DNA of 64,000 nt from Microthrixaceae bacterium (GCA_016702505.1 JADJDU010000007.1:186001-250000), one strand, 5' to 3'; positions 53,045 to 61,146 are shown, counted from the stretch's first letter. Made by a program: numbers and translations. Notes: generated from the sequence alone by a model not told the origin.

Positions 53045-53545
53045 TCAGGACCCGCCCATCATCGGGCCGTTGCGCATCCACTGGTCCCAGTCGCCCATGT
53101 GATCGCTCATCCAGCCGACCATCTGATCGCACCACTGACCGCTGCCGTTCGTGGCCGTGGGGTCCTCGGCCATCCACTGTTGGCAGGTGGCGCGCATCGA
53201 GTCGGGGTCCTGCCACATCATTGACCCCATCATCATTCCGCCTTGGCGCTGGCCCATCCGGCCGTTCATCCAGTCGGTCATGGAACTGCACCACCCGGCG
53301 CCGGGCCCGTCGGCGCCCTGGTAGGCGTCGGCCCACTGTTGGCACCCCTGGTGCATCCAGCCGATCTGGGCGGTGTCAAAGGAGGGGCCGTCATCGCGGG
53401 TGGCGATGACCGCAGCGGCGATGCCGCCGACGGTGAGGACGGCGACGACGATCGCGAGCACGATCCACCGGCGACCGGTCCGCCTCGGGGCCGCCGGCGA
53501 GTCTGCGGGGCCTCTCTCGGTGGGTTCCACGTCGGTGTCTGCCAT
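53045..53545 (-). CDS. Membrane-anchored Met/Cys/Trp-rich protein with internal repeat
   Basis: A 166-residue protein with an N-terminal cytoplasmic part, one helix (WIVLAIVVAVLTVGGIAAAVI, about 27-47) and an outer domain. The outer domain has two copies of one motif: CQQWADAY...GWCSSMTDWMNGRM and CQQWMAED...QWCDQMVGWMSDHM. Each has Cys, Trp-Cys and regularly spaced Met. Met/Cys spacing suggests binding of a soft metal such as Cu(I) or Cd. Between a cytochrome c and a CmtR/CtpG locus, a periplasmic-side metal-binding role is plausible. I do not recognise the family. Confidence 0.6.
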   Translation of the reverse strand: MADTDVEPTERGPADSPAAPRRTGRRWIVLAIVVAVLTVGGIAAAVIATRDDGPSFDTAQIGWMHQGCQQWADAYQGADGPGAGWCSSMTDWMNGRMGQRQGGMMMGSMMWQDPDSMRATCQQWMAEDPTATNGSGQWCDQMVGWMSDHMGDWDQWMRNGPMMGGS

Positions 53546-53643
53546 GGCTCCACGATCCTCCCGTGCGGTGGCGGGGCACAAGGGACCTTGGGCCTTGCGT
53601 GGGGGCGCCGACCGGGGGTTCTGACAGTGGATCCGCCGTGGGG

Positions 53644-54249
53644 TCAGGCGGCCCGGCTGCGGCCGAGGCCAGGGAGGAAGCGGCCGGCCGTCGCGGTGTA
53701 GCGCTCGTAGTCGGGGCCGTGGACGGTGCGCAGGTAGGGCTCCTCGACGAAGCGGACCTGGACCTCGAGCGCAGCGAATAGGGCGGCGAGGCCGGTGAGG
53801 GAGATGACGTTGCCGACCATGAGGGTGAGGCCGAGGGCGGTGACGAGCATGGCGGTGAAGATCGGGTTGCGGACCAGGGCGAATATCCCGCCGGTGACCA
53901 GGCCTGTGCGTTCGGCGGGGTCGACGCCGATCCGCCACGAGTCGCCCATCCCCATCTGGGCGGCGGTGGTCGCCACGATCCCTGCGACGGCGAGCGCGAG
54001 GCCGACGATCTGCACCGTGGCGTTGTCCAGCGGCGCGATCGGGTCCAGCCCTGCGAGCCCGGCGATCGGCGCGGCGAACCCCGCCACCAGGGCCGCGACG
54101 AACCCGAGCTTCGCCCACCACTGGATGGTTCCGGCCTCGGCGTGGAGACGCAGCCCGGTGTCGCCGGTCTGGCGCCACTGGACCCAGGTCCGCCACCCGA
54201 ACGCGACCGCCGCGAACACCACGTAGAGCACGAGCGCCAACACCGTCAT
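53644..54249 (-). CDS. Isoprenylcysteine carboxyl methyltransferase-like membrane protein
   Basis: A 201-residue protein with about five helices and the ICMT/PEMT end: GLVTGGIFALVRNPIFTAML, then VRFVEEPYLRTVHGPDYERY. This is the SAM-binding C-terminal pattern of the superfamily (RNP, EE, Y). Members adjoin metal-efflux genes in many bacteria; the substrate is unknown. ATG at 54249 is 57 bases from the divergent ArsR-type gene. Confidence 0.8.
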   Translation of the reverse strand: MTVLALVLYVVFAAVAFGWRTWVQWRQTGDTGLRLHAEAGTIQWWAKLGFVAALVAGFAAPIAGLAGLDPIAPLDNATVQIVGLALAVAGIVATTAAQMGMGDSWRIGVDPAERTGLVTGGIFALVRNPIFTAMLVTALGLTLMVGNVISLTGLAALFAALEVQVRFVEEPYLRTVHGPDYERYTATAGRFLPGLGRSRAA

Positions 54250-54306
54250 CACCGACCTCCGTCCCGAACGACTTGTCTCATCGGCGAGGGACGGTATCAT
54301 CGGTCT
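54250..54306 (+). promoter_or_regulatory. Divergent promoter region of the ArsR-type regulator
   Basis: TCATCGG occurs twice, 19 bases apart (54,278 and 54,297), in the 57-base spacer before the regulator start. The two-turn spacing suits an ArsR-family dimer or pair of dimers. Autoregulation is inferred. Confidence 0.4.
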
Positions 54307-54663
54307 ATGCCGATGCAAAGTGGTGCGATCAGCGTTGACGAGCGCGGCGACATCGATGTCGCCGCCCAGATGTTCCGAGGGTTCGGCGATCCGACCCGCC
54401 TGGCGATCCTCACCGAGCTGCTGGCCGGGGAGCGGCGCGTGGTCGATCTCGTCGCCGCGGTGGGCGGGTCGCAGTCGAACGTGTCGGGCCACCTGGCGTG
54501 CCTCAAGGAGTGCGGCCTGGTGCTCGACCGCCCCCAAGGCCGCGCCGTGCACTACCGGCTGGCCAGCCCGGCGGTCGTTGATCTCCTGCGCCAGGCCGAG
54601 GTCCTCCTCGGTGAGATCGGCGAGAACGTGGCGCTGTGCCGCAACCACCGGATGCCGCGATGA
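54307..54663 (+). CDS. CmtR-like ArsR-family metal sensor
   Basis: A 118-residue winged-helix repressor. RGFGDPTRLAILTELLAGER starts the fold, and SQSNVSGHLACLKECGLV is the recognition helix. Cys65, Cys69 and Cys111 (ALCRNH) reproduce the three Cys ligands used by CmtR of Mycobacterium tuberculosis to sense Cd(II) and Pb(II), with the first pair in the DNA-recognition helix. It overlaps the P-type ATPase gene as ATGA, matching the cmtR/ctpG gene association. Confidence 0.88.
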   Translation: MPMQSGAISVDERGDIDVAAQMFRGFGDPTRLAILTELLAGERRVVDLVAAVGGSQSNVSGHLACLKECGLVLDRPQGRAVHYRLASPAVVDLLRQAEVLLGEIGENVALCRNHRMPR

Positions 54664-56591
54664 GCGCCCCGGCCACCCCCGGCACCGCCCAGGACCAAGG
54701 CCCCGACCGGCTGCTCCCGGCACTGGTGGCGTCACGGGAGGTGCGGTGGTCCGCGACCAGCGGTCTGCTCATCGCCGCGGGGTACCTGGCCGGGCCGCTG
54801 GGCGCGCCGGGTGTCGTGTCCACGGTCCTGTTCGTGGCCGCGTCGGTGGTCGGCGCCCGGTTCTTCGCCGCCGAGGCGATCGAGGAGCTCGTGACCGAGC
54901 GCGAGATCGGCATCGAGCTGCTGATGACCGTCGCGGCGGTGATCGCCGGGGCGCTCGGCGCCTGGTCCGAAGCCGCAGCGTTGGCGTTTCTGTATTCGAT
55001 CAGCGAGGCCCTCGAGGAGTTCACCGAGGACCGCACACGCGACGCCATCCGCAAGCTCTTGGACCTCGCCCCCCGCACCGTCACCGTCGTCGCACCCGAT
55101 GGCACCGAACGCGACGTCGACATCGACACCGTCGCGGTCGGCGACCGGTTCCTGATCCGCCCCGGCCAGAACGTCGCCACCGACGGGACCGTCGTCGACG
55201 GCACCTCCGCGGTCGACGAGTCCGCCGTCACAGGCGAGTCGATCCCCGTCGACAAAGCCCCCGGCGACCCCGTCATCGCCGGCACCACCAACGGCCACGG
55301 CGCCCTCGTCGCCGAAGCGACCGCCACCGCCGCCACCAACACCCTGGCCCGAGTGGTCGACCTCGTCAGCGAAGCCCAAGACCAGAAGGGCCGGGGCCAG
55401 CAGTTCATGGAGCGCTTCGCCCGCATCTACTCCCCCGCGGTGCTCGCCCTTGGCGCCGCCGTCCTCCTCATCGGTGGCGGGGTGAGCGGCGACTGGTCCG
55501 AATGGGCCCTGCGCGCCGCGACCGTGCTCGTCGCCGCCGCGCCCTGTGCACTGGTGATCTCGATCCCGGTCACCTACGTCGCCGCCATGGGACGAGCCAG
55601 CCGCGACGGCGTGCTCATCAAGGGCGGCATCTACCTCGAAGAGCTCGGCCGGCTCCGCGCCATCGCCCTGGACAAGACCGGCACCCTCACCCACGGCCGA
55701 CCCGAGCTCACCGAGATCCACCCCCTCGACGGCCGCGACCCCGACGAGCTCCTCGCCCTCGCCGCCACCGCCGAGCGCCGCTCCGAACACCCCATCGCCC
55801 GAGCCATCGTGCGCGCCGCCGACACCCGGAACCTCACCATCGGTGAACCCGACACGTTCCACGCCGCGGTCGGCGGCGGCATCCACGCCCGCGTCGACGG
55901 CACCGACCTCACCATCGCCAGCCCCGACTACACGACCAGCCAGGGTCACGACCTCGACCCCGCCGTGACCGAGGTGATCGAAGGGCTCGAGTCCAACGGC
56001 AACACCACCGTCGTGATGGCCGACCGCACCGGTCCGCTCGCCGTGCTCGCCGTCGCCGACACCATCCGCCCCCAAGCCGCCGACACCATCGACCGCCTCC
56101 GAGCGCTCGGCGTCGACCACATCACCATGCTCACCGGCGACAACCCCCGCACCGCCCGAGCCATCGCCACCCGAGCCGGCATCGACCACGTCGACGCCAG
56201 CCTCAAACCCGAGGACAAGGCCGCCCGCATCCGCCAACTCGTCGACGAGCACCACCACGTCGCCATGGTCGGCGACGGCATCAACGACGCCCCACCCCTC
56301 GCCGCGGCCAGCGTCGGCATCGCCATGGGCACCGCCGGCAGCGACATCGCCCTCGAAACCGCTGATGTCGCCCTCATGGCCGACGACCTCACCCGGCTGG
56401 TCACCGCCATCACCATCGGACGGCGAACCCGCCGCGTCGTCACCCAGAACCTCGTCCTGTCCCTGATCATCCTCGCCGCCCTGGTCCCCACCGCGCTGCT
56501 CGGTGTCATCGGACTGCCCGCCGCCGTCCTCGCCCACGAGCTCTCCGAGCTCGTCGTCATCCTCAACGGCACCCGCATGGCGAAGAGGTAG
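54660..56591 (+). CDS. P1B-type heavy-metal ATPase, CtpG-like
   Basis: A 643-residue pump without an N-terminal metal-binding domain. TGES is at 191-194, APC at 294-296 in helix 6 (in place of CPC or SPC), DKTGT with the phosphorylated Asp at 338, the SEHPIARAI HP motif, and GDGINDAPPLA. APC is seen in CtpG-type pumps. With the CmtR-like sensor it should export Cd or Pb. The last helices are present, so it looks complete. Confidence 0.9.
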   Translation: MSAPATPGTAQDQGPDRLLPALVASREVRWSATSGLLIAAGYLAGPLGAPGVVSTVLFVAASVVGARFFAAEAIEELVTEREIGIELLMTVAAVIAGALGAWSEAAALAFLYSISEALEEFTEDRTRDAIRKLLDLAPRTVTVVAPDGTERDVDIDTVAVGDRFLIRPGQNVATDGTVVDGTSAVDESAVTGESIPVDKAPGDPVIAGTTNGHGALVAEATATAATNTLARVVDLVSEAQDQKGRGQQFMERFARIYSPAVLALGAAVLLIGGGVSGDWSEWALRAATVLVAAAPCALVISIPVTYVAAMGRASRDGVLIKGGIYLEELGRLRAIALDKTGTLTHGRPELTEIHPLDGRDPDELLALAATAERRSEHPIARAIVRAADTRNLTIGEPDTFHAAVGGGIHARVDGTDLTIASPDYTTSQGHDLDPAVTEVIEGLESNGNTTVVMADRTGPLAVLAVADTIRPQAADTIDRLRALGVDHITMLTGDNPRTARAIATRAGIDHVDASLKPEDKAARIRQLVDEHHHVAMVGDGINDAPPLAAASVGIAMGTAGSDIALETADVALMADDLTRLVTAITIGRRTRRVVTQNLVLSLIILAALVPTALLGVIGLPAAVLAHELSELVVILNGTRMAKR

Positions 56592-56783
56592 GGCTCCGGG
56601 CTGTGTGCGGTGCGGGCTTGAGCCATGACCAGCCAACCCTGCGGACATTCGACAGTTCGCAACCGGTCGAGGAGTTCGTGGGGCGTTCTACCGGGCAGGT
56701 CGAAGCGGAGTACACGTCGTTGACCTGCGGGTTCACGAGATGAGCCGTTCCGCTCGACATCAGCGCGAGACGTTCTCACGATC
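56592..56783. other. Spacer before integrase 3, no gene seen
   Basis: About 190 bases, partly similar to the regions before integrases 1 and 2 (TTCTACCGGG, GTTGACCTGC, GCTCGACATC). It contains no coding frame I can support. It likely holds the integrase promoter. Confidence 0.5.
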
Positions 56784-56821
56784 GTTCTATCGGGTTCCGG
56801 AGCGCCCGGATCCGGAAGAAC
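56784..56821. promoter_or_regulatory. Conserved palindrome before integrase 3
   Basis: Outer arms GTTCTATCG and CGGAAGAAC, inner TTCCGGA and CCGGA. It has more mismatches than copies 1 and 2 but the same layout, followed by AGGAGG and the ATG at 56835. Confidence 0.55.
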
Positions 56822-56834
56822 AGGAGGATCCGCC

Positions 56835-58004
56835 ATGCAAGGACACGTCGCCCGCAAGCGAGACCGCTACTACGCCGTCATCTACGAAGGGCTCGACCCC
56901 GTCACCGGCAAGGAGCACCGCAGCTGGCATCCCGCCGGCACCGACCGCGCCGAAGCCGCAGCGCTCGTGGCGCGCCTCGCCGCCGAGCGAGACGGCCGCA
57001 ACGACGAGGTCCGCTCGCTCACCTTCGGGGCCTACCTCACACACCAGTGGCTCCCCGCCAAGCGCCTCGAGCTGCGCGTCAGCACTCATCGCAGCTACGT
57101 CCACAAGACCCAGCGCCACATCCTGCCGACCCTCGGACGGAAGCGGCTCCGCCGGCTGCGGCCCGAGGACCTCGAACGGCTCTACAACGCGATGCTCCAG
57201 CCCAAAGACGGCACCCGGGCCCTCGCCCCGAAGACCGTGTACGAGGTGCACCTGATCATCCGCGGCGCCCTCGACCACGCGTTGCGCCGAGGGCTCGTCA
57301 GCCGCAACGTCGCGCTGGCCGCTTCAGCACCCAAGCTGCGGGCGATCCCCAAGCCCGAGCAGAAGACCTGGACCGCCGACGAGCTCCAGGCGTTCCTGCG
57401 GGCTGCGGCCGGTCACCGGCTGTTCCCAGCCCTGTGGCTGTCGGCCAACACCGGGATGCGGCGCTCCGAGCTTCTCGGGCTGAAGTGGTCCGACCTCGAC
57501 GTGGCGAAGAAGCGCCTGTCGATCAACCGCGGACTGGTCGCGGTCGGCTACGAGCTCCACGAATCACGCGGCAAGACCAACAACTCCCGGCGCTGCATCG
57601 ACCTCGACCAGACCACTCTCGCGGTCCTCGCAGGATGGCGGACACTCCAAGCCGCCGAGTTCGCCGCGGTCGGGATCGACGACCCAGGGTGGATGTTCAC
57701 CTCCGCCTCGGGCGGGCCCGTGCACCCCCACTCGATCAGCCAGAGCTTCGACCGGATCGTGCGACGCTCCCCCGTCCCCGTCATACCGTTCCACGGTCTG
57801 CGCCACACCCACGCCAGCCTGCTCATCGCCAACGACGTCGACGCCAAGGTCGCCTCCGAACGCCTCGGACACAGCGAGTTCGTGTTCACTGTCCAGAGCT
57901 ACCAGCACACCTTCCCAGGGATGCACACCGACGCCGCCCGCGTCATCGAAGCACTCCTCACCCCGCGCGCCTCCGAAAACCCCAAGGTCGCCAAAGCCGG
58001 TTGA
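56835..58004 (+). CDS. int: Tyrosine site-specific integrase of element 3
   Basis: A 389-residue integrase collinear with that at 49,435. NTGMRRSELL gives the first catalytic Arg, FHGLRHTHASLL the His and second Arg, LGHSEF the next His, and QSYQHT the Tyr. All are intact. Many substitutions separate it from integrase 2, so the elements arrived separately rather than by recent duplication. The gene ends 86 bases before att4. Confidence 0.95.
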   Translation: MQGHVARKRDRYYAVIYEGLDPVTGKEHRSWHPAGTDRAEAAALVARLAAERDGRNDEVRSLTFGAYLTHQWLPAKRLELRVSTHRSYVHKTQRHILPTLGRKRLRRLRPEDLERLYNAMLQPKDGTRALAPKTVYEVHLIIRGALDHALRRGLVSRNVALAASAPKLRAIPKPEQKTWTADELQAFLRAAAGHRLFPALWLSANTGMRRSELLGLKWSDLDVAKKRLSINRGLVAVGYELHESRGKTNNSRRCIDLDQTTLAVLAGWRTLQAAEFAAVGIDDPGWMFTSASGGPVHPHSISQSFDRIVRRSPVPVIPFHGLRHTHASLLIANDVDAKVASERLGHSEFVFTVQSYQHTFPGMHTDAARVIEALLTPRASENPKVAKAG

Positions 58005-58056
58005 ACACCCGAGAGAACGAACCCCGAACCCGGTAGAACGCCCCGACAACGACGAA

Positions 58057-58079
58057 GGCCCAGGTCGCTGACCTGGGCC
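58057..58079. terminator. Terminator hairpin of integrase 3
   Basis: Perfect dyad GGCCCAGGTC, GCT, GACCTGGGCC, identical to the one after integrase 1. Confidence 0.75.
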
Positions 58080-58090
58080 TTCACTCTCAA

Positions 58091-58137
58091 GTTGGTGGCG
58101 GGGGCAGGATTTGAACCTGCGACCTTCGGGTTATGAG
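58091..58137 (-). repeat. att4: 3' half of tRNA-Met(CAU)
   Basis: Identical 47-bp copy, the right end of element 3. The bases that follow are not a tRNA 5' half, so the intact tRNA-Met gene is still not reached here. Confidence 0.9.
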
Positions 58138-58428
58138 GATCAGATCAGGGTGTCGGTCCGTACCTTTGTGTACCAGATCATGGCGCTGAGCTGGGCTTTC
58201 ACCCCGCCGCGGTCTCCGTCCGTGCCGGGCTGGCATCTCCTGTTTCGGGTGGTTCGGTAGAAGACCCGGTAGAAGTCAGCAGGCCTGTCTCGGCGCACCG
58301 GCAGCGCGCTGAGCGGTGGCCCCTCACTCGCTCGGATCGCTCCCCAGCAGCCCTCGGAGGCTGATCCATCGGCTGACCTTCGAGCCGCAGAACTCCGTGG
58401 CCCGGCGGCAGCAGGATCGAGTCAGCGC
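58138..58428 (+). repeat. Divergent left-end region after att4
   Basis: It shares only short blocks with the other left ends (GGTCCGTACC, TGTACC) but has the same kind of paired motif, GGTAGAAG twice at a 12-base period (58,256-58,275). The 23-bp GTTCGGTAGAAGACCCGGTA... around it (58,252-58,274) recurs exactly at 60,766-60,788. No gene is evident. Confidence 0.5.
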
Positions 58429-58791
58429 TCAGCTCGCACGGCGTACGACCGCGTGGCCGTCGCGTTCGAGCTTGGCGATCGAGCGGTTGGCCGAGAGGTT
58501 CTCCCCCACACCCACAACAAGGTCGGCGCCGACCGCTGACGCGATCTTCTCGAGCGTGTCCAGTGTCGGCCGGGTGCCCCCGCCTTCCATGCGGGCGATC
58601 GCCGATTGGGTGGTTCCCATGCGCTCGGCCAGCTCCGCCTGGGTGAGACCGGCCTCGGTACGAAGCCGGTGAACCAGCTCGCGGAACGCAGCAATACGAG
58701 CTTCATCCTCGTACGCGACGGCAGCCGGCCCGGTGCGGGGCCTCTGCTCGGTCAGGTCACTCCACGACGTGCGCTTGGTATCGGTTCCCAT
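58429..58791 (-). CDS. XRE-family antitoxin (HigA-like)
   Basis: A 120-residue protein with a Cro/CI-type HTH: LRTEAGLTQAELAERMGTTQ then IARMEGGGTRPTLDTL. The ATG at 58791 overlaps the stop of the upstream toxin gene as TGATG. Toxin-first order is typical of HigBA modules. The frame is open to 58830 but the coupled start is preferred. Confidence 0.85.
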   Translation of the reverse strand: MGTDTKRTSWSDLTEQRPRTGPAAVAYEDEARIAAFRELVHRLRTEAGLTQAELAERMGTTQSAIARMEGGGTRPTLDTLEKIASAVGADLVVGVGENLSANRSIAKLERDGHAVVRRAS

Positions 58792-59138
58792 CAATCGTCC
58801 TCCTCGACAGCGTGTTCTTCGCTCAGGCAACGCTCGTACGCTCGCTTCGCCCGCTGGACCTCACGCCGTTCCCGACGCTGGGTCTTTACGAACACCGTGA
58901 GCAAGATGATCCGCCGACCTGACGCGATCCAGTACGTGATCCGCGTCGGGCGGCCATCGAGGTAGAACCTGAGCTCTCGGAGCTTGCCGTCCAACTGCTT
59001 GGTGAACGGCTCGTCGAGCAGCGGTCCCATCTCGGCGAGACGGTCGAGGTTGAACTGGCAGCGTGCCTGGTTGGCTTCGTCCAGAGCGAGGTACCAGTCC
59101 CGAACCTCCGGCTCGAGCTCCACCTCACCCCACGACAT
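58791..59138 (-). CDS. RelE/HigB-family toxin (phage Gp49-like)
   Basis: A 115-residue protein: VRDWYLALDEANQARCQFNL, ELRFYLDGRPTRITYWIASG and RIILLTVFVKTQRRERREV are the RelE-superfamily strands with basic residues for RNA. It heads the pair with the XRE antitoxin. It would cleave mRNA at the ribosome when the antitoxin is lost. Confidence 0.85.
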   Translation of the reverse strand: MSWGEVELEPEVRDWYLALDEANQARCQFNLDRLAEMGPLLDEPFTKQLDGKLRELRFYLDGRPTRITYWIASGRRIILLTVFVKTQRRERREVQRAKRAYERCLSEEHAVEEDD

Positions 59139-59263
59139 AGCGTCGATGCTATACCACGCCGGGGAGACCTGACGACCAGACGTTGGTTCAGACTCAGGAA
59201 AGCCGCCGCAACGCTAGGCAGACCAGTTCCAGCTCAACTTGGAGCGGGAGGGCGTCGGTCTGC

Positions 59264-59902
59264 TCAGGGCGCCGTCAGCACCCAGATCGTGATGGGGGCA
59301 TCGCGGCGCAGTTCGAGACCATCTCGCTGTTCCATCGGGTTGCGGAAGCCGAACTCTTCAGCAGCTGCCTGCCAGTCGAGCATCGTGCCATCCGGGGTGA
59401 CCGGGAACTCGGCACCCACCGGACCCTCGATGTTGAAGATGACCTCGGTTCGGTCACCGAACTCGAAACCGTGTGAGCTGAAACTGAGGCCTTCAGTCTC
59501 GGGGGCCTTGGTGTTCAGGTCACCATTCTCTTCGCGCCACTGAACATATGTACCTCGTTCGGCCTTGAAGCCGATCGCGCGCAGCTCCTCAACCGCCGCG
59601 TCGGGATCGAAGGTCTCTACGTCAAGGTTGGGGGAGATATCGATCCAGTCGCCATGAGGCGTGACGGTGAACATCGCCTCAGCAGCGGGAGGCGTGCGCC
59701 CAGCATCGAAGGCGACAAACCCGACCACAAGGATCACGAAGGCAGCCGCCCCGACCAACGCTGTGCGAGAACGGCGCGCACCTCCGTGGAGGCTAGGGGT
59801 GGCTTGCAACGAGCTACGGGCCTCGTCGACGAGACCACGACGAAGACGATCGGCATCATCGGTGGTGAGGGTGGCGGTGGCGGAGTGATTCTGGCGGGTC
59901 AT
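59264..59902 (-). CDS. Single-helix protein co-transcribed with an ECF sigma factor, possible anti-sigma
   Basis: A 212-residue protein: cytoplasmic N-terminal 45 residues, one helix (TALVGAAAFVILVVGFVAF, about 47-66), and an extracytoplasmic domain (FTVTPHGDWIDISPNLDVET...). The topology fits an anti-sigma or cell-surface target of the sigma gene, whose stop it overlaps as ATGA. No zinc anti-sigma motif (HxxxCxxC) is present, so the anti-sigma role is uncertain. Confidence 0.6.
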   Translation of the reverse strand: MTRQNHSATATLTTDDADRLRRGLVDEARSSLQATPSLHGGARRSRTALVGAAAFVILVVGFVAFDAGRTPPAAEAMFTVTPHGDWIDISPNLDVETFDPDAAVEELRAIGFKAERGTYVQWREENGDLNTKAPETEGLSFSSHGFEFGDRTEVIFNIEGPVGAEFPVTPDGTMLDWQAAAEEFGFRNPMEQRDGLELRRDAPITIWVLTAP

Positions 59903-60483
59903 GTCAGGTCCTTCGGGGTCGTGGCGAATCGGGGCGCGGGAGTTGGTTCCGAATCGGAGGCGAGGCGGGTGCGGGCGCGGTTGAGGCGGGACTTGACGGT
60001 CCCGAGCGGGATGTCGAGAGCAGCGGCGATCTCTGCGGTGGAGAGCCCCTCCCAGGTGGCGAGCACGACAACATCGAGTTCACGGCGCGGCAGGTGGGTC
60101 ACCCGGTCCAAGACCCGTCGCGCCTCCAGCACAGCGGCAACTCGTTCATCTACGAGCCGCGGACTCGGCCGGGGGAGGTCGCCGATTCGACGCAGAGCGG
60201 CGTCGTGGCGCCGACGACTCCGACGCCAGTTGTTGATGACGTTCGTGGCGACGCCGTAGAGCCAAGGAAGCGCAGAAGGATGGAGCAGTTCGGTCCGCTC
60301 GCGGATGCGCCAAGCCTCCAAGAAGACGGTCGCAGTGATGTCGTCCGCCTGGGTGAGATCGCCGGTGCGACGCGCTGCGTATCGGTGGATCGTCGGTCCG
60401 TGCCGGCTGAACATCTCGCCGAACGACTCGGGGTCGCCGGCTCGGACCCTCCCCCACAGCTCGACATCGGTTGGTTCGGTCAT
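59899..60483 (-). CDS. ECF-type RNA polymerase sigma factor
   Basis: A 194-residue sigma-70 family protein with region 2 (FGEMFSRHGPTIHRYAARRT, then DDITATVFLEAWR) and region 4 (LPRRELDVVVLATWEGLSTA, then GTVKSRLNRAR). It lacks regions 1 and 3, as in ECF factors. It is translationally coupled to the single-helix protein downstream, its likely regulator or target. Confidence 0.9.
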   Translation of the reverse strand: MTEPTDVELWGRVRAGDPESFGEMFSRHGPTIHRYAARRTGDLTQADDITATVFLEAWRIRERTELLHPSALPWLYGVATNVINNWRRSRRRHDAALRRIGDLPRPSPRLVDERVAAVLEARRVLDRVTHLPRRELDVVVLATWEGLSTAEIAAALDIPLGTVKSRLNRARTRLASDSEPTPAPRFATTPKDLT

Positions 60484-61146
60484 CGTGCTCCTATGAAGTG
60501 CTCCAGTCTCCTGTACATGTCCGGCTCGCCATCTAGGTTCACGAAAAAGATCCGGCTCGACTGACGGAGCCGTGGGTTGGGGCTGGGGTGCGCACGCCGG
60601 TCACGTGAGCCCATCCGCTCCTGACCTTCGGGAACGCGGCCCGAAGATCACCCAGGCGGATCCGACCCGACCGTCACGGACGGCCCGCAAACGCCCAGGT
60701 CATGGTTCTCCAGGCACCGGGCGTGCTTGCCCTTGAGCACAGCCGGCGGCGGGTCTTCTACCGGCGTTCGGTAGAAGACCCGGTAGAATAGAAACGTGAG
60801 GCCCTCCTGGACGGGCCGGCGACGAGGTCGACAAGAACCGTGAAGGCTGTTGCCGGAGGCGTCCGTGACGCCGACGGCTCGACGACTTCGGCCGATCGTC
60901 GGGTTCCACCCGACGGCGTTCCGCCCAGCGAAGCCAATCGAAGAAAGGCAATGGCCCGGGCGCATGCCACGAGAGCACGGCGAGACCGGAGAACTACACG
61001 CAGGTTGCCCTGACCGGCCTTGCTCTTCGAGCCTGTCCTTGGGCCGGCGGTCTGCCCGGCGAGACTGTGGACTTATCGGGCGATCGCGGCTGAGGGCGAC
61101 CACGCGTGGGCACCGTTACCGATTGAACCCCGACCTCGCCGATCGT
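60484..61146. other. 660-base stretch without a convincing gene; holds the second copy of a 23-bp repeat
   Basis: Frames here have low-complexity Arg/Pro composition and no recognised domain. The paired GGTAGAAG repeat (60,770-60,789) lies within the 23-bp direct repeat shared with 58,252-58,274. A GTG-started frame of about 55 residues from 60,840 has coding-like composition but no match I know. Confidence 0.5.

Noticed and set aside
54732..56648. A 638-residue open frame antisense to the P-type ATPase
   Set aside because: It is Gly/Asp/Val-rich low-complexity sequence produced by the strong codon bias of the ATPase gene on the other strand; it has no domain and no ribosome site.
40692..58137. 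Prophage or conjugative element
   Set aside because: No capsid, tail, lysis, replication, relaxase or transfer genes are seen in any unit.
40616..60789. CRISPR array from the repeated short motifs
   Set aside because: The repeats are 8-9 bases, occur only in pairs, have no spacer structure, and no cas genes are present.
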